Below are positions 23,061 to 34,710 of a stretch of 64,000 nt of DNA, piece after piece. The stretch is taken from contig CM035304.1 of assembly GCA_002900995.3 (NCBI GenBank), positions 6,278,134 to 6,342,133 on the forward strand, written 5' to 3'. The notes beneath the pieces are model-generated. The model saw only the letters and a list, made by a program, of their open reading frames with translations, was not told the origin of the DNA and did not search any database. How positions within the stretch are numbered: the stretch's first letter is position 1; every line of letters starts with the position of its first letter. The stretch comes from Ganoderma boninense. Taxonomy: Eukaryota > Basidiomycota > Agaricomycetes > Polyporales > Polyporaceae. A program made the position numbers and the translations under genes.

Positions 23061-26000
23061 CACGAGAGTAAGAGTGGGCGACCTTCCCGCTGTCTTGCAG
23101 ACGTGACCCATTGCTGTCGGTTCTGTGCGCGATTTTCAAGGCTTGCGTTTGTGGTTATATTTCCGCTGAACCACGGCTACACCGCATCATACGGCAATGA
23201 TACCAGTTTGGTCAAGTCAAAATGAGGGTGGACAAGCGAACGTGATTGTCCGCGTATGCATCCGTATTGTGCCACGGAAAGTGCGAAGTCCGAGGGCTTC
23301 GTGCAGTGCCTTGCCGTCCTTCATAACATCCCCACTGACCGTAGGAGCCTGTTCGGACTTTGCACTGGCACTGGGACTTACGGTTGAACACAGACGTTTT
23401 TTACTATCCTTTTCGAGACACATCTCTTCTACTGGTCGTAATCGGTATGTAGCAACCGACCTCGAGCACGAGTAAATATTGCACAAACTTTTGCCTCAAT
23501 CATGCCGGTCCTGTATAACTCCTCAGTATGCTATGTCCCTCGCGCCGTAATGAGTTGCTTCTGCTTCATGTGACTTATCCCGCCAGACGTCTGTCCACTT
23601 ATCGCTGTGTTGTATACGCGTCGCCCCATGTCCCCCGCCCCGTGCGCCGTATTGTTTCCCCCTCGCGCGATGCTAGTTCCCTTTCGCGCCGTACGAGTAA
23701 ACTCGCGTTCAAAGTGTTGAACCCCTCGCAATCGATGTTTGACATGGCGTCCCAAAATTGATCTCTATACGACCATTCTGATGTACTCTTCGCGCCATGT
23801 AGGTGTCTGCTCTTGCGCGGTGGCAGTCGCTTTTGTCCACGACCATGCTCCATCTTCCCATTCATGTGGCAGGGACGCGTGCTAAGTACATCGCCTTCTG
23901 TACTGTCCATCCACATTGCCTCTTCCATGTCGTGTTGTTTTCCCCTTGAGTTCTATCGCCCTTAAAGACACTCCTCCCCCAACACTGTTCCCCTCCGTCA
24001 AGTCATGCAGTTTATCCCACCGCCCGCGGTCTGTCTCACTGCATAAGTATGTCTATTCCCCATGCGCTCCATGATTTCCACGCTCTCCTAGTTCTGCTCT
24101 CCTCCGGTCAGTTCGGGCCGGACGTTCACGTGATTGTGTCGGAACACGCCGGATGTACGGATATCCAACCCTTCCCAACTGTCACCCTCAAAGTCTCACT
24201 CCGATCTGGCCAGCGGCCGCTGGCCAGATCGGACGTGGACACTGATCCCATTTCTCGCTCATGGGCTTCGTAGTCGTCATGCCCTCGAAATTTAGGCACG
24301 TCTATGCTCTCCTCTCCAAACCATGCCATCATTATCGTATTCACTTTCTTAGCTGCTTGTTTCAACCTCACCTCTGGCCACGTTGAATCTGTAATGTCCT
24401 CTGTAGCTTTATCCGTCCCATTTGTTGTATCTAGACACCGTTCTTAGCACGCTTGGAAATACAATCCACCTTATCGTGACCGATCGTGGCGCATCGTCTG
24501 ACTGCAAGCTCTGGACAATTCAGCACGCCCAGAGATCAAGTTGGGTTTCCCTGGTCTTCCGATCGCAATTGATCACCTTTCGTTGGCATGTAACCCCTCT
24601 CGATATGATGGCCCAGCTGACCGGTACAGTTCCGTGCGTCGTCGGTAACTTGCTGCCCTCGTTATTGGCCTTTGGAGATCATAGCATGCCTGAAAAGCAC
24701 ATGTTCGGTACTTTTCGGGATGTCTTCCGCCCGAACCCCGTCGCAGAGGCTCTGCCGAACGCATTCCCTAGCAATCTCCACCTGCTGATGATGACACCTT
24801 GGATGCTCGCATGTACACCCCACCTCGTGCTACAACCTAGGTAAATGCCCCAATACTTCAATTGCGTTGAAGAAGCACCATGCTCTGCAATACAAAGTGT
24901 GATTTAACGCAGGATGGTCCGACCGGCTCTCGATGCACCGTCAATCTGGCCTGCACGATGTCCGATGGCATGAACTCATTGGGGGAAATGCGAGTTCGGA
25001 TGACTTGAGTGGCGTCGGCGAACTGACCGTGGCAGAGTCAGCCAAAACATAGAATATGAGTTGGGTCCAACACACCGTGGTGCAACATCCATCACGACCA
25101 TAGGGAAGGCTGACGGCGATAAGTCGTGGGGTGGTGGGAGCTACTGCAGCAGGTCATCCATCGAGCCCTTGGATACAGATGGCCACACTTACCCAGGGGT
25201 GCCTCTACGTACTGGCGTATACGCTTTACGCCGTCCATGACCCGTCCTTCGACCTGTTCCAGGCTGATTGCAACGAAACCGACGCCGTTTTCGTGGTGAA
25301 CTGCGAGGTATGATAAAGTGCCGGTCAGAGACCACGAAATGTAGTCCCCGCCCTCACCGAGCACTTCGCGGTCTCCGCGGTTGAGCCAATGCAAGTGTGC
25401 GGGGACATTGGCGAAGGACATTAACAACATGGTGGAGGAAGGCAGGATTGCAATCAACTGGCCGAGAGCGCGATCAGCTTACTTATTTACACCCCGGGAT
25501 ATTCTTGTGTGTCGTTTGACTGGCACTTCGCACACTGGCCAATCAGTGCCTGCCCGACCACATAGCATGGACGCACTTGCGATGCATGTTTCCCCACACA
25601 TCACACTCGTGTTGCAACTCGGGTAGACCGCATTCTCCTGTGTGTTGTGTCACATATGTCGGGTTCGTGACTCTGCGACCACCTGTGTTGGCGGGGTATC
25701 CATTGGCCCTAGGATGCCCTAGACCGTCCCTCTCGTTCAACGCGCGTGGCCACATGCCGCATGGCCTCGGCCACCCCTTCATTTCCACTTGCCGTGCACG
25801 CACATGTGCCCCCCAGCAGAATGAGTGTGCTACGGTCACATCGGGTCATTTCCCAGGTGCTGGGCAAGGACCCTCAAGGTGGCTGGCTACTCGCTCGGCA
25901 GGGGATCTCTTTTTCCTGATTCTATGTGCAACGCTTGTGAAGGGTGCCCAGCCCTACTGTCTGGCCACCCATCACGGCGGGTATGAACTTTAACCTGACG

Positions 26001-26492
26001 CAGTTGTGCTGCGGCCAGTGATGATGTCCAGGAGTGAACATGCTCGTTCTAAGTGTGTACCACCTCAATCTGACGTCGCAGTGCTGCTGCTCGTAACGAT
26101 GTTAGTAAGGATAGAACATGCTCGATTTTAGTGTCGTCTTCTTCAATATTTCACAATGTGCTTCACCTACGGGCTGAAGGGTGGTGAGGTTGGGCAGACG
26201 GTAAGTGTCATGGAAGGACGTTCAGGGTTTCTCAAGGCTCCTAACGCTGGTGTCTTTACCCTAGTGAGACGAGGCTCAAATCTCTTACCGTCATCTGACG
26301 CATGATGTGGTCTGCTACCACTACCATTCGCTGCTCGCTAACTGCACGTCTGTGTGGTTCTGCTTCCGCTCGTCCACGTTTGTTGACACCAATGCCTTCA
26401 CAATGCCTGCAGCATCGGCCTGACGATATAAGAGCAGCGTCGGAGCCTTGTGATCGTTGTCAAGTACTCACACCCTGCCCCTCTCAACTCCA
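23061..26492. other. Gene-poor stretch with a partial repeat copy and a relic fragment
   Basis: From 23525 to about 23640 a diverged copy of the start of the 22-kb repeat array appears. A 34-bp palindrome lies at 24200-24233. A minus-strand frame at 25092-25457 (121 residues) shows no motif. At 25729-25770 a 42-bp segment matches, in inverse orientation and with four differences, part of the F-box-like gene at 37024-38046. No complete gene was found. Confidence 0.5.
24200..24233. repeat. 34-bp perfect palindrome centred on GCGGCCGC
   Basis: Seventeen bases on each side are exact reverse complements with no spacer. The outer ends read TCCGATCT and AGATCGGA. Flanking bases do not continue the symmetry. 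Could form a cruciform, could be a protein-binding palindrome, or could be an assembly artefact. Confidence 0.9.
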
Positions 26493-27755
26493 ATGTCTAG
26501 CGGAGAGATCATCTACACCCCTCCGTGCGTTCAGTGTGCGCACAATCGCAAGACGTGTCGAGTCCGGAATCGGAACAGAAAATGCAACCGGTGCAATGAG
26601 AAGGACCTAGACTGCTCTCTGCGCCATGGTACGTACCCCCATCTGACATATCCCCGTGTTTGGTATGTGCATCCTGATCATGTCGTGCAGACGTCAGAGC
26701 CGACGACGTTGACATATTCCTGCCGGATTTGATCAACAACGTGGAGGCCCATATGACCGGTGACAGGGAGCAACTGGACGCTGTTCTCAATTCGCAGAAG
26801 GCTATTCTATCTCTCGGGCAAGAAATCCTGCGGGAGGTCCGCATGATATCGGGATGCAAGTGTCACGACACTCAGCCTGCGCGCGCATTAGACGTTGATC
26901 ATGACAACGTGGGGATGCCCGAAAATATGGACGTTGCACACGGATGCGATGATGACGCCGGGGATGTCCCCGGGCCGCTGGCACATGGCGGTGGTGGGGC
27001 TGCGCAGGACCGGCTCTCTCCCGAACTTGGCGACGACACCTTCGAGGTTGAGAAAAACAGCCTCGGAAAAGCACGCAAGAGGAAGCTAGATGATGCGGAT
27101 GACTATGAGCCCAGTTTTCCTCAGGTAATCAAGTATTTTCAGGCTGACATGCACCGTTGTGACATGTGCTGATTTGGTATGCAGCACACGTCAAAGTTGC
27201 CCTCTCGCGAGCCTTCTAAGCGACTGAAAGCAAAGCATCCCGTTATCACCAGTGAGGAGTCGGATGCCGCAACTGAAGATCCGAAGTCCAAGCTCAAGAA
27301 GAAGCTTAAGTCCGCAACGCCGCGAGAGGCGAGTAATTTCACGGTCTTTCGGCCATGCTGGCAATCTGATCGATCGTAATTTCCACAGTCTTCCGTGACC
27401 TACTCCGAAACGGCCGTGGCGGGCCCGTCTAAATCGGGCATCGCAAAGGTATACCTATAGTACATGCGTCTTGGTATCTTAGGACAATATCTCACCCCAC
27501 CCGCAGAAACGCTCAGTTGTCAACGTCGAATCGTCGTCGTCGGAGAGCGAAGATGATAGCAAGAAGAACCGCCGCAAGAACAAGCTCAAGGTGTGCGACG
27601 TGGCTCGCTCTCCTTCGTTGATCATAGTGTGGCTGACACCGTTGCAGACTGAAGGTGAACACAAGGCGCAGTTCATGAACTTCAGGGCGAACCGCCTGAT
27701 GCGACCTCGGGGCGACAACGCTGATAAGGTCGTCGTCAAGGTGGAGAAGATGTGA
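26493..27755 (+). CDS. Zn2Cys6-type zinc-cluster protein of unknown role
   Basis: The N-terminus, reached from the ATG at 26493, carries six cysteines spaced C-x2-C-x6-C-x8-C-x2-C-x6-C (CVQCAHNRKTC ... CNRCNEKDLDC). This is the Zn(II)2Cys6 binuclear cluster of fungal DNA-binding proteins. Introns at 26629-26690, 27125-27184, 27449-27506 and 27591-27647 join in phase; one more near 27342-27389 has an uncertain donor. After the cluster comes a probable helical segment (INNVEAHMTGDREQLDAV), then a basic and acidic low-complexity C-terminus rich in Lys, Ser and Glu (SSSSESEDD, KKNRRKNKLK), ending VVVKVEKM. There is no fungal-specific transcription factor middle domain. Likely nuclear. Its setting among other multi-copy unknown genes near a KDZ transposase suggests a transposon-associated family; that link is inference. 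Confidence 0.65.
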
Positions 27756-28056
27756 GCGCCGTGTGAGCAAACGCCTTGATCCTGTACATGTACGATACCA
27801 CAAGGTCTGTGTCGTCATTGGGCCGTCGGATAACGTTACCGTCGCGTTTGCCTCCTGTATCTGCAATCTCCTACGAATGCGATTGCAAATAGATTCTCCG
27901 TACTATTGATATTACATCTTGACGTATGAAACCCTAAACATGGCGCGTGATGGAAGCTGCCCGCCCACGGCGCGTATACTTGTCCAGACAAACGTGTGTG
28001 CCTCCTCAGTCCTCGGCCTCCTCGGTCGCGTCGCCCTCCAGGTCGTTGACACCTCC

Positions 28057-28059
28057 CTA

Positions 28060-28104
<45 letters not shown>

Positions 28105-30565
28105 ATCAATTTCTGTGTACGTTTGGGAGTCGTAGTCGTCTTGGGACCTGGAAGGGCCAGCCTCTGGTTCCATCATGCGCTGTCGCTTTTTCGGCCTCGC
28201 CGAATTCTGATCCAGGCCCTCGTCGGCACGCCTCTTAGCCGCCGCCATGTCGTCGACGATGGCCACTATGTCTGCCAAGACCGAGTTGATGCCGACGCCG
28301 TAAGACTTGATCGACTGAAGATAAGCGTCCACGGCTGGCACGTGACGATGGACGACCAACTGGCCCTCGATGTTCTTGGCGGATGCGAACCACGTCTCCG
28401 ACACATTCAGGAAGATGGCAATGGCTTTCGCATCGAGGGTCTTGCCCTTCAGGTTCCTCAGCGCATTCTCGTCGTCGATGACCAGACGTGACAGCGCGGC
28501 TATCGCTTTGATCGCGTCTTGCAATTCCCCGCCGGATAAGGTCCTCCCTTCCCCCCGCACCGCGCGGATCGACGCGACGATCTTCTTGCCGTCCCACGCG
28601 TTACCTTTTTTGTCCACCGCCATGTCGCGGAGGTAACTAACCTGATAGGTTTGGCGGTCGCCCTTCGGACGACGGGGCGACTTTGGTCGTCGGGTCCTAC
28701 CGCCACCGGACGTCTTGGTGGCTGTAGATGCCCGTTGCTTGCCCTTCGACTTTGACGGGACGCCAGAGGATTGCGCCTCCTGATGGGTCGGGGCTGACTC
28801 CTGCCCGTTGTCGATTGATGGCTCGTTGGAGTCTCCCGTCGGCAGGTTAGCGTCCGCGTCCGCGGCCTCGGCTTGCTGTGACATCATAAGCCCACGTCTG
28901 CACGCAGCGTGTCCCGACCATGCTTACCTGTTCGACGATGACCTTGACGACCAAATGGATTCTCCGGAATCGCGCCAGCATACTGGAGCTTCGAACCAAC
29001 AAGAGCGGAACCCGAACGCTAGTCCCATCTTCTACGTTCGTCGGCTCAAGAATCCCCAGGGTGAACTGAGGCCCCGTGCCGTCATCGGTCTTGACCAAAA
29101 GCGTGCCTGAATGTGATTTCTCGTCAACGTTTTGTACTGCAGAATGCCAACTAGAAACCTTGCCTTTGGTGAATCGTGGGTCAAAGGTTGTGTCAGCGGC
29201 CAATGCGGCAAGCACATCGGGGGACCGGACGTAAAGGATGCGCTCGGGGGGGGCATACCACACCTTGACGCTCTGCAAGCACATGAACGTCGTTTCGTGC
29301 ACTGAAGCTCGCAAGGCGAACGTGTGTTGCCCTGTTATGCCCAGGGGGACATTAGCCTTCAGAGCAGGGCAATCGTCGGGTGGCAGGGTTCGCAAGTCTG
29401 GCATGTTACCGTGGCTATCAGCCTGCGAATAACGGTCAGCTGATTAAGACTTAGAGTCACTCTGGGCGCACTCACAAAGCGGAAGTGAGCGAGAATGTTC
29501 AGCAGCTCCGCGCCGTACTCTCCTCTGGCCGCAGATTCCTTCCTCATAATGAGCTATTGCTAATAGTCATGAAAAGCTCGACGCACTTCTGACCAGGCAA
29601 TGTAGTCTACGTCATTGACGTGCTGACCACGATGAACGTTCGCGATCGCATCAGGGTGCGGAACATTAGCTGCGCTGTCGGGCGAAGCGTCTGGACGGCG
29701 AGGCGCTTGCTCGCGGGGGGCTGGCACTGCTTTGTGGCCTGAAGGCGCAGCGTCACGAGGGGAAGGTGCATCCTCGCGGTCGTGTGGCGCGTTGTCGTGG
29801 CGAGGAGGTGCAGCGCCGGCGCCGGAAGACGCATCCTCGCGGTCGGGTTGCGCGTTGTCGCCGCGGCGGGCAGGCGCAGCGCGGGCGCTCGCAGGTGCCT
29901 CCTCGCGGCGGGCCTGCTCACGTTCGCGCGTGCGCGAATCTGTGCTATGGGTCTCGCACGACAGTTGCAGGTGCGCCGGTACACTTCTGGCGCGCCTTGC
30001 TGCCGAATTGCCAACGTTCGAGTGGGAAGCGTGTGTAGGGACGGCGGTGCGTGCAAGATCCAAAGCGGCAATAGAGGCGGCTCCTGTGGGCATGGCTCCG
30101 TGTGGGTTGGGCTGGGTATGGTTGTGCGCGTTGAGAACGGCAGGTCCTTCAGGACGCGTCGCATCACCTTGTGGCAGCGAGGGGCCGAGTCCGTCCTGAT
30201 CAACGGCAGGCTGCGCAGCAGAGCGCATCTGGGCGGCGGCGACGGTCTGGTCCATGAGTACCCGCAGAGGAATGTGGTCCAAGTTCTGTGCTCAATGATA
30301 CATGACTGTTCTTCACCCGTTATGATTGGAGTCGGCGGAGACGTACCCGAAGATGGTCCACTACTATCTGGTTCGTACGACAGTTCACATAGAACACGCG
30401 GTCCAGGGCGTATTCACGGTCTTCAACCCCAGGGGGGGTCTCGCGTGGGGGTTCCGGCGCCTGGGCCTTGAGCCAGCGGACAATGCGACACCAGTCGATC
30501 GTCATTTCGGCGTCTCGAACGCGGCTTAGAAGGTTGTCCTTGCTGATCTTGCCCTTCACGGGCAC
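28057..30565 (-). CDS. Multi-exon protein of unknown function with Asp/Glu repeat tail
   Basis: Exons ending or starting at 30347/30285, 29476/29422 and 28928/28875 join with consistent phase and short introns (52-61 bp). The first exon has a helical module (ISKDNLLSRVRDAEMTIDWC and FYVNCRTNQIVVDHL). The second is long and rich in Ala, Pro, Arg and Asp. Exons 29476-29547 and 28928-29422 hold a folded-looking region with LGITGQHTFALRASVHE and FDPRFTKGKVSSWHSAV. The last exon is basic, then ends in a pure Asp-Glu repeat. Between the second exon and MRKESAARGEYGAELLNIL the same frame holds two TAG codons near 29560, so there is either an unusual short intron, two genes, or a lesion. The 5' end upstream of 30565 is unresolved. 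I recall similar multi-copy proteins in Agaricomycetes but know no function. Confidence 0.5.
28060..28103. repeat. Hexanucleotide repeat coding for an Asp-Glu tail
   Basis: GTCCTC units repeat about seven times; on the minus strand they read GAGGAC and encode the alternating Asp/Glu C-terminus of the gene that stops at 28057. Repeat-number variation would change only the tail length. Confidence 0.9.
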
Positions 30566-31352
30566 TCCGGTCCACTGACCGAGGAGCTCCTTATGGCGTG
30601 TTAGACATCGCCCTCAGTTACAGTCAATGAACATGAGCCCATACTTTGACAATTGGAACCTTGACCAGTTTCCTGAAGCGCGGTTGGCTCGTCATTAGTA
30701 TATTCAGATGTCGATGCCACATTTCCTCACCAAAACGGATCGGTCATTGGCAAGGCCCAGCGAGTGCCAACAGCGGTCGGTACTTGTTCCATCGCCTGTG
30801 ATCGAAGGCCCGAAGGATGAAGGATGCAGGGTGGAAGTGGGGAAGTTTACAGGTTTTGTGGGAATGCTCCTCGAGGGCGGCAATGTGAAGCGTACGTCGA
30901 TGTGCTGGTCAACCACGGAGGGTGGGGATTCCATCCGGCTTATGGGGCACGCTTTAACGCCCGCACTTCCATGTGAGGGTCTTGTCTCTGCCTAACGTGT
31001 GGCATGACACCCAGGCCCCGAATGTGGCTTGATCCCCATCCTGTGGGCACATCACCAACCGTCAGGCGGCTCGTCCCATGGAAGGCGTCACAGCCACCTC
31101 ATACCAAGTCAATTTTACCTTCAGCTCCCCAGATAACTTAGTCTGTGCGGTTCCCCTTTGCTCGGACCCCTCAGATCCCATCGCGCGTACGTTATATCAT
31201 CTCCATTTCGATGCATAACATTTTAGGGCAAGGCCTAACCCCGATAACGTCACTAATGTCGTCCAGCTGTGATCGTGTCACGCTTCGGGGAGACCCTGCA
31301 CAAGGGCAATAATCATTCGAGTCCCCTCGATCGCCCCTAAGAATCCTGACCC
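30566..31352. other. Divergent intergenic region
   Basis: About 0.8 kb between the minus-strand gene ending its 5' side near 30565 and the plus-strand gene at 31353. It should contain both promoters and perhaps the missing 5' exon of the minus-strand gene. A frame at 30708-30995 (plus) shows no motif. Confidence 0.45.
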
Positions 31353-32497
31353 ATGGACGACGGCTTTCATCCGCCTCGCCAAACTCCTCAGCGCATACCC
31401 CACTCGTCCAATTCCTACGCTTTCATGCCGCGCAAAAGACATCGGGCCAAAAGCCTCTCCTCCGACCACGCCCCCACGAAGAGACTCTGTGATCCCGATC
31501 CCGACCTTGCCTTCGAATCGCACAAGTCCCTTTCTCCATCCACATCGGCAGAGGCTGCTCGCCAGGCATCCCTCGACATGGCATCGGTTTGCGACAGTGA
31601 CGAGCACGAACCTCAGACGCGCGCGATTGCGACCACTCCGATGGACAGCGATATCGAGATAGTCAACGTTGACGTTGGTCAGGAGGAGGGTGTGCGAAAG
31701 GTCGAGGATGTGGATGGTCTCGGGGCCCATATGGACGCGCCATCTCACGCAGTTGAAGCCCAGGGGCAGGGTTCGCACAGTGCCGACCAGGATGGCGCCA
31801 TGGGCGAACGTCTGCTCGGTGTGCAAGACGAGTTGAAGGAGCATGCAAGGTACGTCCCGACTAGCACATTGGCTGTAGTGCGGCTGCATGATTAGTAGCA
31901 TCAGGAAGATAATCACGCTCCTTAACGGAGTGGTGGGGAGTAGCTATGTCAAGCTCACAGAAATCCCGGACGACGCTGCATGGAACGGGGGACAGTATCT
32001 CAGCGCGACGGACGGGCGTGCCCTTGTTATCGTGGCTTTGGGAACCTTGCGCTTCGCTCATCTCCAGTTTGGACGCATGATGCTCCCCTCCTTCAGCGTT
32101 TCGATCGAACTCTTACGCGACTCGGACAACGACTCGCTGCAGAACATCCTCGACTTGGCTGAACCTCGTCGTACGCTCGTGTACCATCTATCACTCGTTG
32201 ACATCCGCTGACTTTGTCGTAGACGAAGAGGCCACAGGCATCTTGCGTGCATTTCGCGCCGCTCACGACGAACAATCCAGATTGCTGAACGTATTTGATT
32301 GTACACGTTCTACGCGGGCGGACCATGAGGGGCGTAGATGCGGAATCAACGAGTTCGCTACCGGGGATATCGTGCGGGTGGTGACGCGGTGCAAGAAGGA
32401 GGTTGACGAGGAGACAGGCAGGGTGACCGTGCAGTTCATGCTCAGGAGGCTTGACTTGGTCGTTGCTCTGCCTCGTCGTCATGATGTTAGGAACTAG
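31353..32497 (+). CDS. Protein of unknown function, three exons
   Basis: Exon 1 (31353-31849; an inner ATG at 31425 is an alternative start) encodes a basic then acidic, Ser-rich stretch (MPRKRHRAKSLSSDHAPTKR). After a 46-bp intron (31850-31895), exon 2 from 31896 encodes LNGVVGSSYVKLTEIPDDAA and FGRMMLPSFSVSIELLRD. The third exon, reached near 32218, contains FATGDIVRVVTRCKKEVDE and ends VALPRRHDVRN. The second splice has two possible donor/acceptor pairs. The C-terminal part looks like a small beta domain. A nuclear role is suggested only by the basic N-terminus and by the zinc-cluster neighbours. No family name known to me. Confidence 0.5.
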
Positions 32498-33062
32498 TCT
32501 ACATCCTACGGCTTACACCTTTCCGTGATGTAGGTTCGGTGCGAATACATGCCATGAACAATGCACTACGTCCTATTCGACCTGGGTGGAAAGAGGCAGC
32601 GGCACGCCCGAGGTTTGTTCACCTCGGCCGGTTGGCACTGTGGTGGTGGATTACTGCAGGTCCACCTTTTCAGGCGTGTCGCTGTAAACGTTGACGGCGT
32701 GAAGAAATTAGCGTTTTGCGGGGACTTGTATGCCATCTGCGGATACGTACAACTGACATCATCCATGTTGTACATACCTCAGGTCATACGTGTATGCACG
32801 CAGCACCTGTGGTCTCTCACTCACTTTGGACGTTTGGGCACGTGCAGCAGTGGCAATGACCCGCGCTCTGTGTTTAGACCGGAAATGGCCTGGCAAGGTG
32901 CAAATAAGTTGAGTAAGTAGGCGATACATGCACGATTCCATAAGTGTGGCGCTGTTCCGGTGCCACGCGATGGATAAGTGCGACTAGATTAAAGCTACGT
33001 TCGATCTCGTCCCAGTCGACTTACGCCACTTAGTCCCTCCGCGATCCTCAGCCTTGCGCACG
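32498..33062. other. Intergenic stretch
   Basis: Just under 0.6 kb. A plus-strand frame at 32561-32920 has no motif or splice support. Presumably promoter of the gene at 33063. Confidence 0.45.
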
Positions 33063-34374
33063 ATGTGCACCATTCGTCTCAAATTTTTGCTTAGCATGCT
33101 CGAAGTGGCTCGAGCGGAGGGCGATCCTCTCGAACGTCCTTCACCATGGTCCTGGCCGCAGTGGGAGAGGGTTCTGGTGGCGAATGGTTTCGAGGGTCCT
33201 CCTCCTTGGCATTCCATGTCCACCTTCGCGCAAACTGGGCTTCATTCATCCGAGCGAGACTTTTGCAAGGTTTTCCTGCTGGAGTATCACATGGCCGGGG
33301 AAACGCCTCTGTCGCGGCGACAGTTCGCCATGTCCTTGGAAGAAGGAGATGCATTCAAGGGCTTGTGCCATCTAGGCAGATGGTCCTCGCGCCTCAAGGA
33401 CGTGGTCGAACGCCAGGTTGACCTCATTCTCAAGGAAGCGCGGATCATTACTGGAGGACCTAAGACGGTATTCCTCCTCTTCAGTGTCACATTCCATCAG
33501 GTGGAACTCATTACGTATCAGATTTTTCAGATTGCAAAATGGAATCCAAATTTCATTATTCACACCCTCGCTGAAGGCATGCTCGGTGATCGAGCATATC
33601 TAGATGGCTCGGAATACGCATACGCTTGGTTGACGGACATTTTTGCGGCATTCAAGGCACGGTGGGAGGTGGTTTACAACACCCGCATGCGCTTTGTGGA
33701 CCAGATGCCTCGGTCAATATACTCTGCTTGTCGAGGTAAGTACTTCTCTCATACATGTCGTTTGACTGTTGCCCTCAGCCAACTGACGCGTGCCAGACGT
33801 TTCCAGCGCGCATTGCTGCGCCACAGACATCATCCATTACCTGTCGTGCCTGCGCGATCTTCTCGTCGAACTCGACTTCAACGCAAGCGAAGATCGACGC
33901 CCGCAACAAGATCACTATCGCAATCTGCTCGATCTCATTGACGGCGTAGCAGGAGGTAGCACCCTCATTCCCAGGCCAGCGGGTGTCTGTGAGTGGCTCG
34001 GTCCCCTCCGGTCGTGTATACATTAACAAACACATCCGTCAGGCCTGCCTCCAAACATGACACGCGCCCTGGATAGATTGGAGCCGGATCGCATTGAAAC
34101 CGTGATGCTGGCGGTGGTGTCGTGTCGCGTGCTGGTGGAGTGTGGTCCGGAATATGTTGTCGAGGATTTCCGAGACGAGTTCGACGCCTATGCTTTGCTT
34201 TGTGAGACTAGGGTCTCGGAATTGCTCGGTTGGGAGGCTGCTCCCGATGAGCAAGCGATGTTCCATCGCCTCGAAACTGACCTGCATCACACGGACATTC
34301 ATTCTGACGTGTGGGATGATGAAGCCATCGCGGGTTTCTTGTTCACCAACAGTAGCTTACCTCGCATTCGTTAA
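33063..34374 (+). CDS. Protein of unknown function, three exons, 387 residues
   Basis: Exons 33063-33735, 33797-33955 and 34043-34374 join in phase (61- and 87-bp introns). The ATG at 33063 is the first in frame. The protein looks helical and globular, with no signal peptide or membrane segment. Segments include PWSWPQWERVLVANGFEGPP, FHQVELITYQIFQIAKWNP and RALDRLEPDRIETVMLAVVS. Two cysteines sit together in the middle exon (SAHCCATDII). Same strand as the next gene, with 336 bp between. I recognise no family; an intact open structure argues that it is or recently was functional. Confidence 0.6.
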
Positions 34375-34710
34375 AAACCTGTTATTAACAATGTTTAAAC
34401 ACGTCGGACGAACAGCAACAAACACATGGGACGGAAAGGATCAGTGCACACCCGCGAGAAGGGTTTACATCCGCTAAGTGTGGTGTGAAATCAATGTCAG
34501 CGCCGTTAGTCTTTCTAGAGCTCAATTGATTTTTAGCCTGACATGAATGTACACGGTCCAATTTATGTCTGTGAGTCCGTCGGCTCGCATTTCGGCGTCC
34601 GAGGCTGCATCGGCCATCAGGCTCGCTTTAGATGGGTGCCTTTATCCCGCGCTCCCCGCACCCGAGCAGTGCACTCTAAGTCCTCTCTCCTTCTGCCTCT
34701 GCTGTCCTCC

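Noticed and set aside
31278..31916. Minus-strand frame of 212 residues opposite the three-exon gene at 31353
   Set aside because: It overlaps the exon that joins in phase with downstream exons; the plus-strand reading has better composition and continuation.
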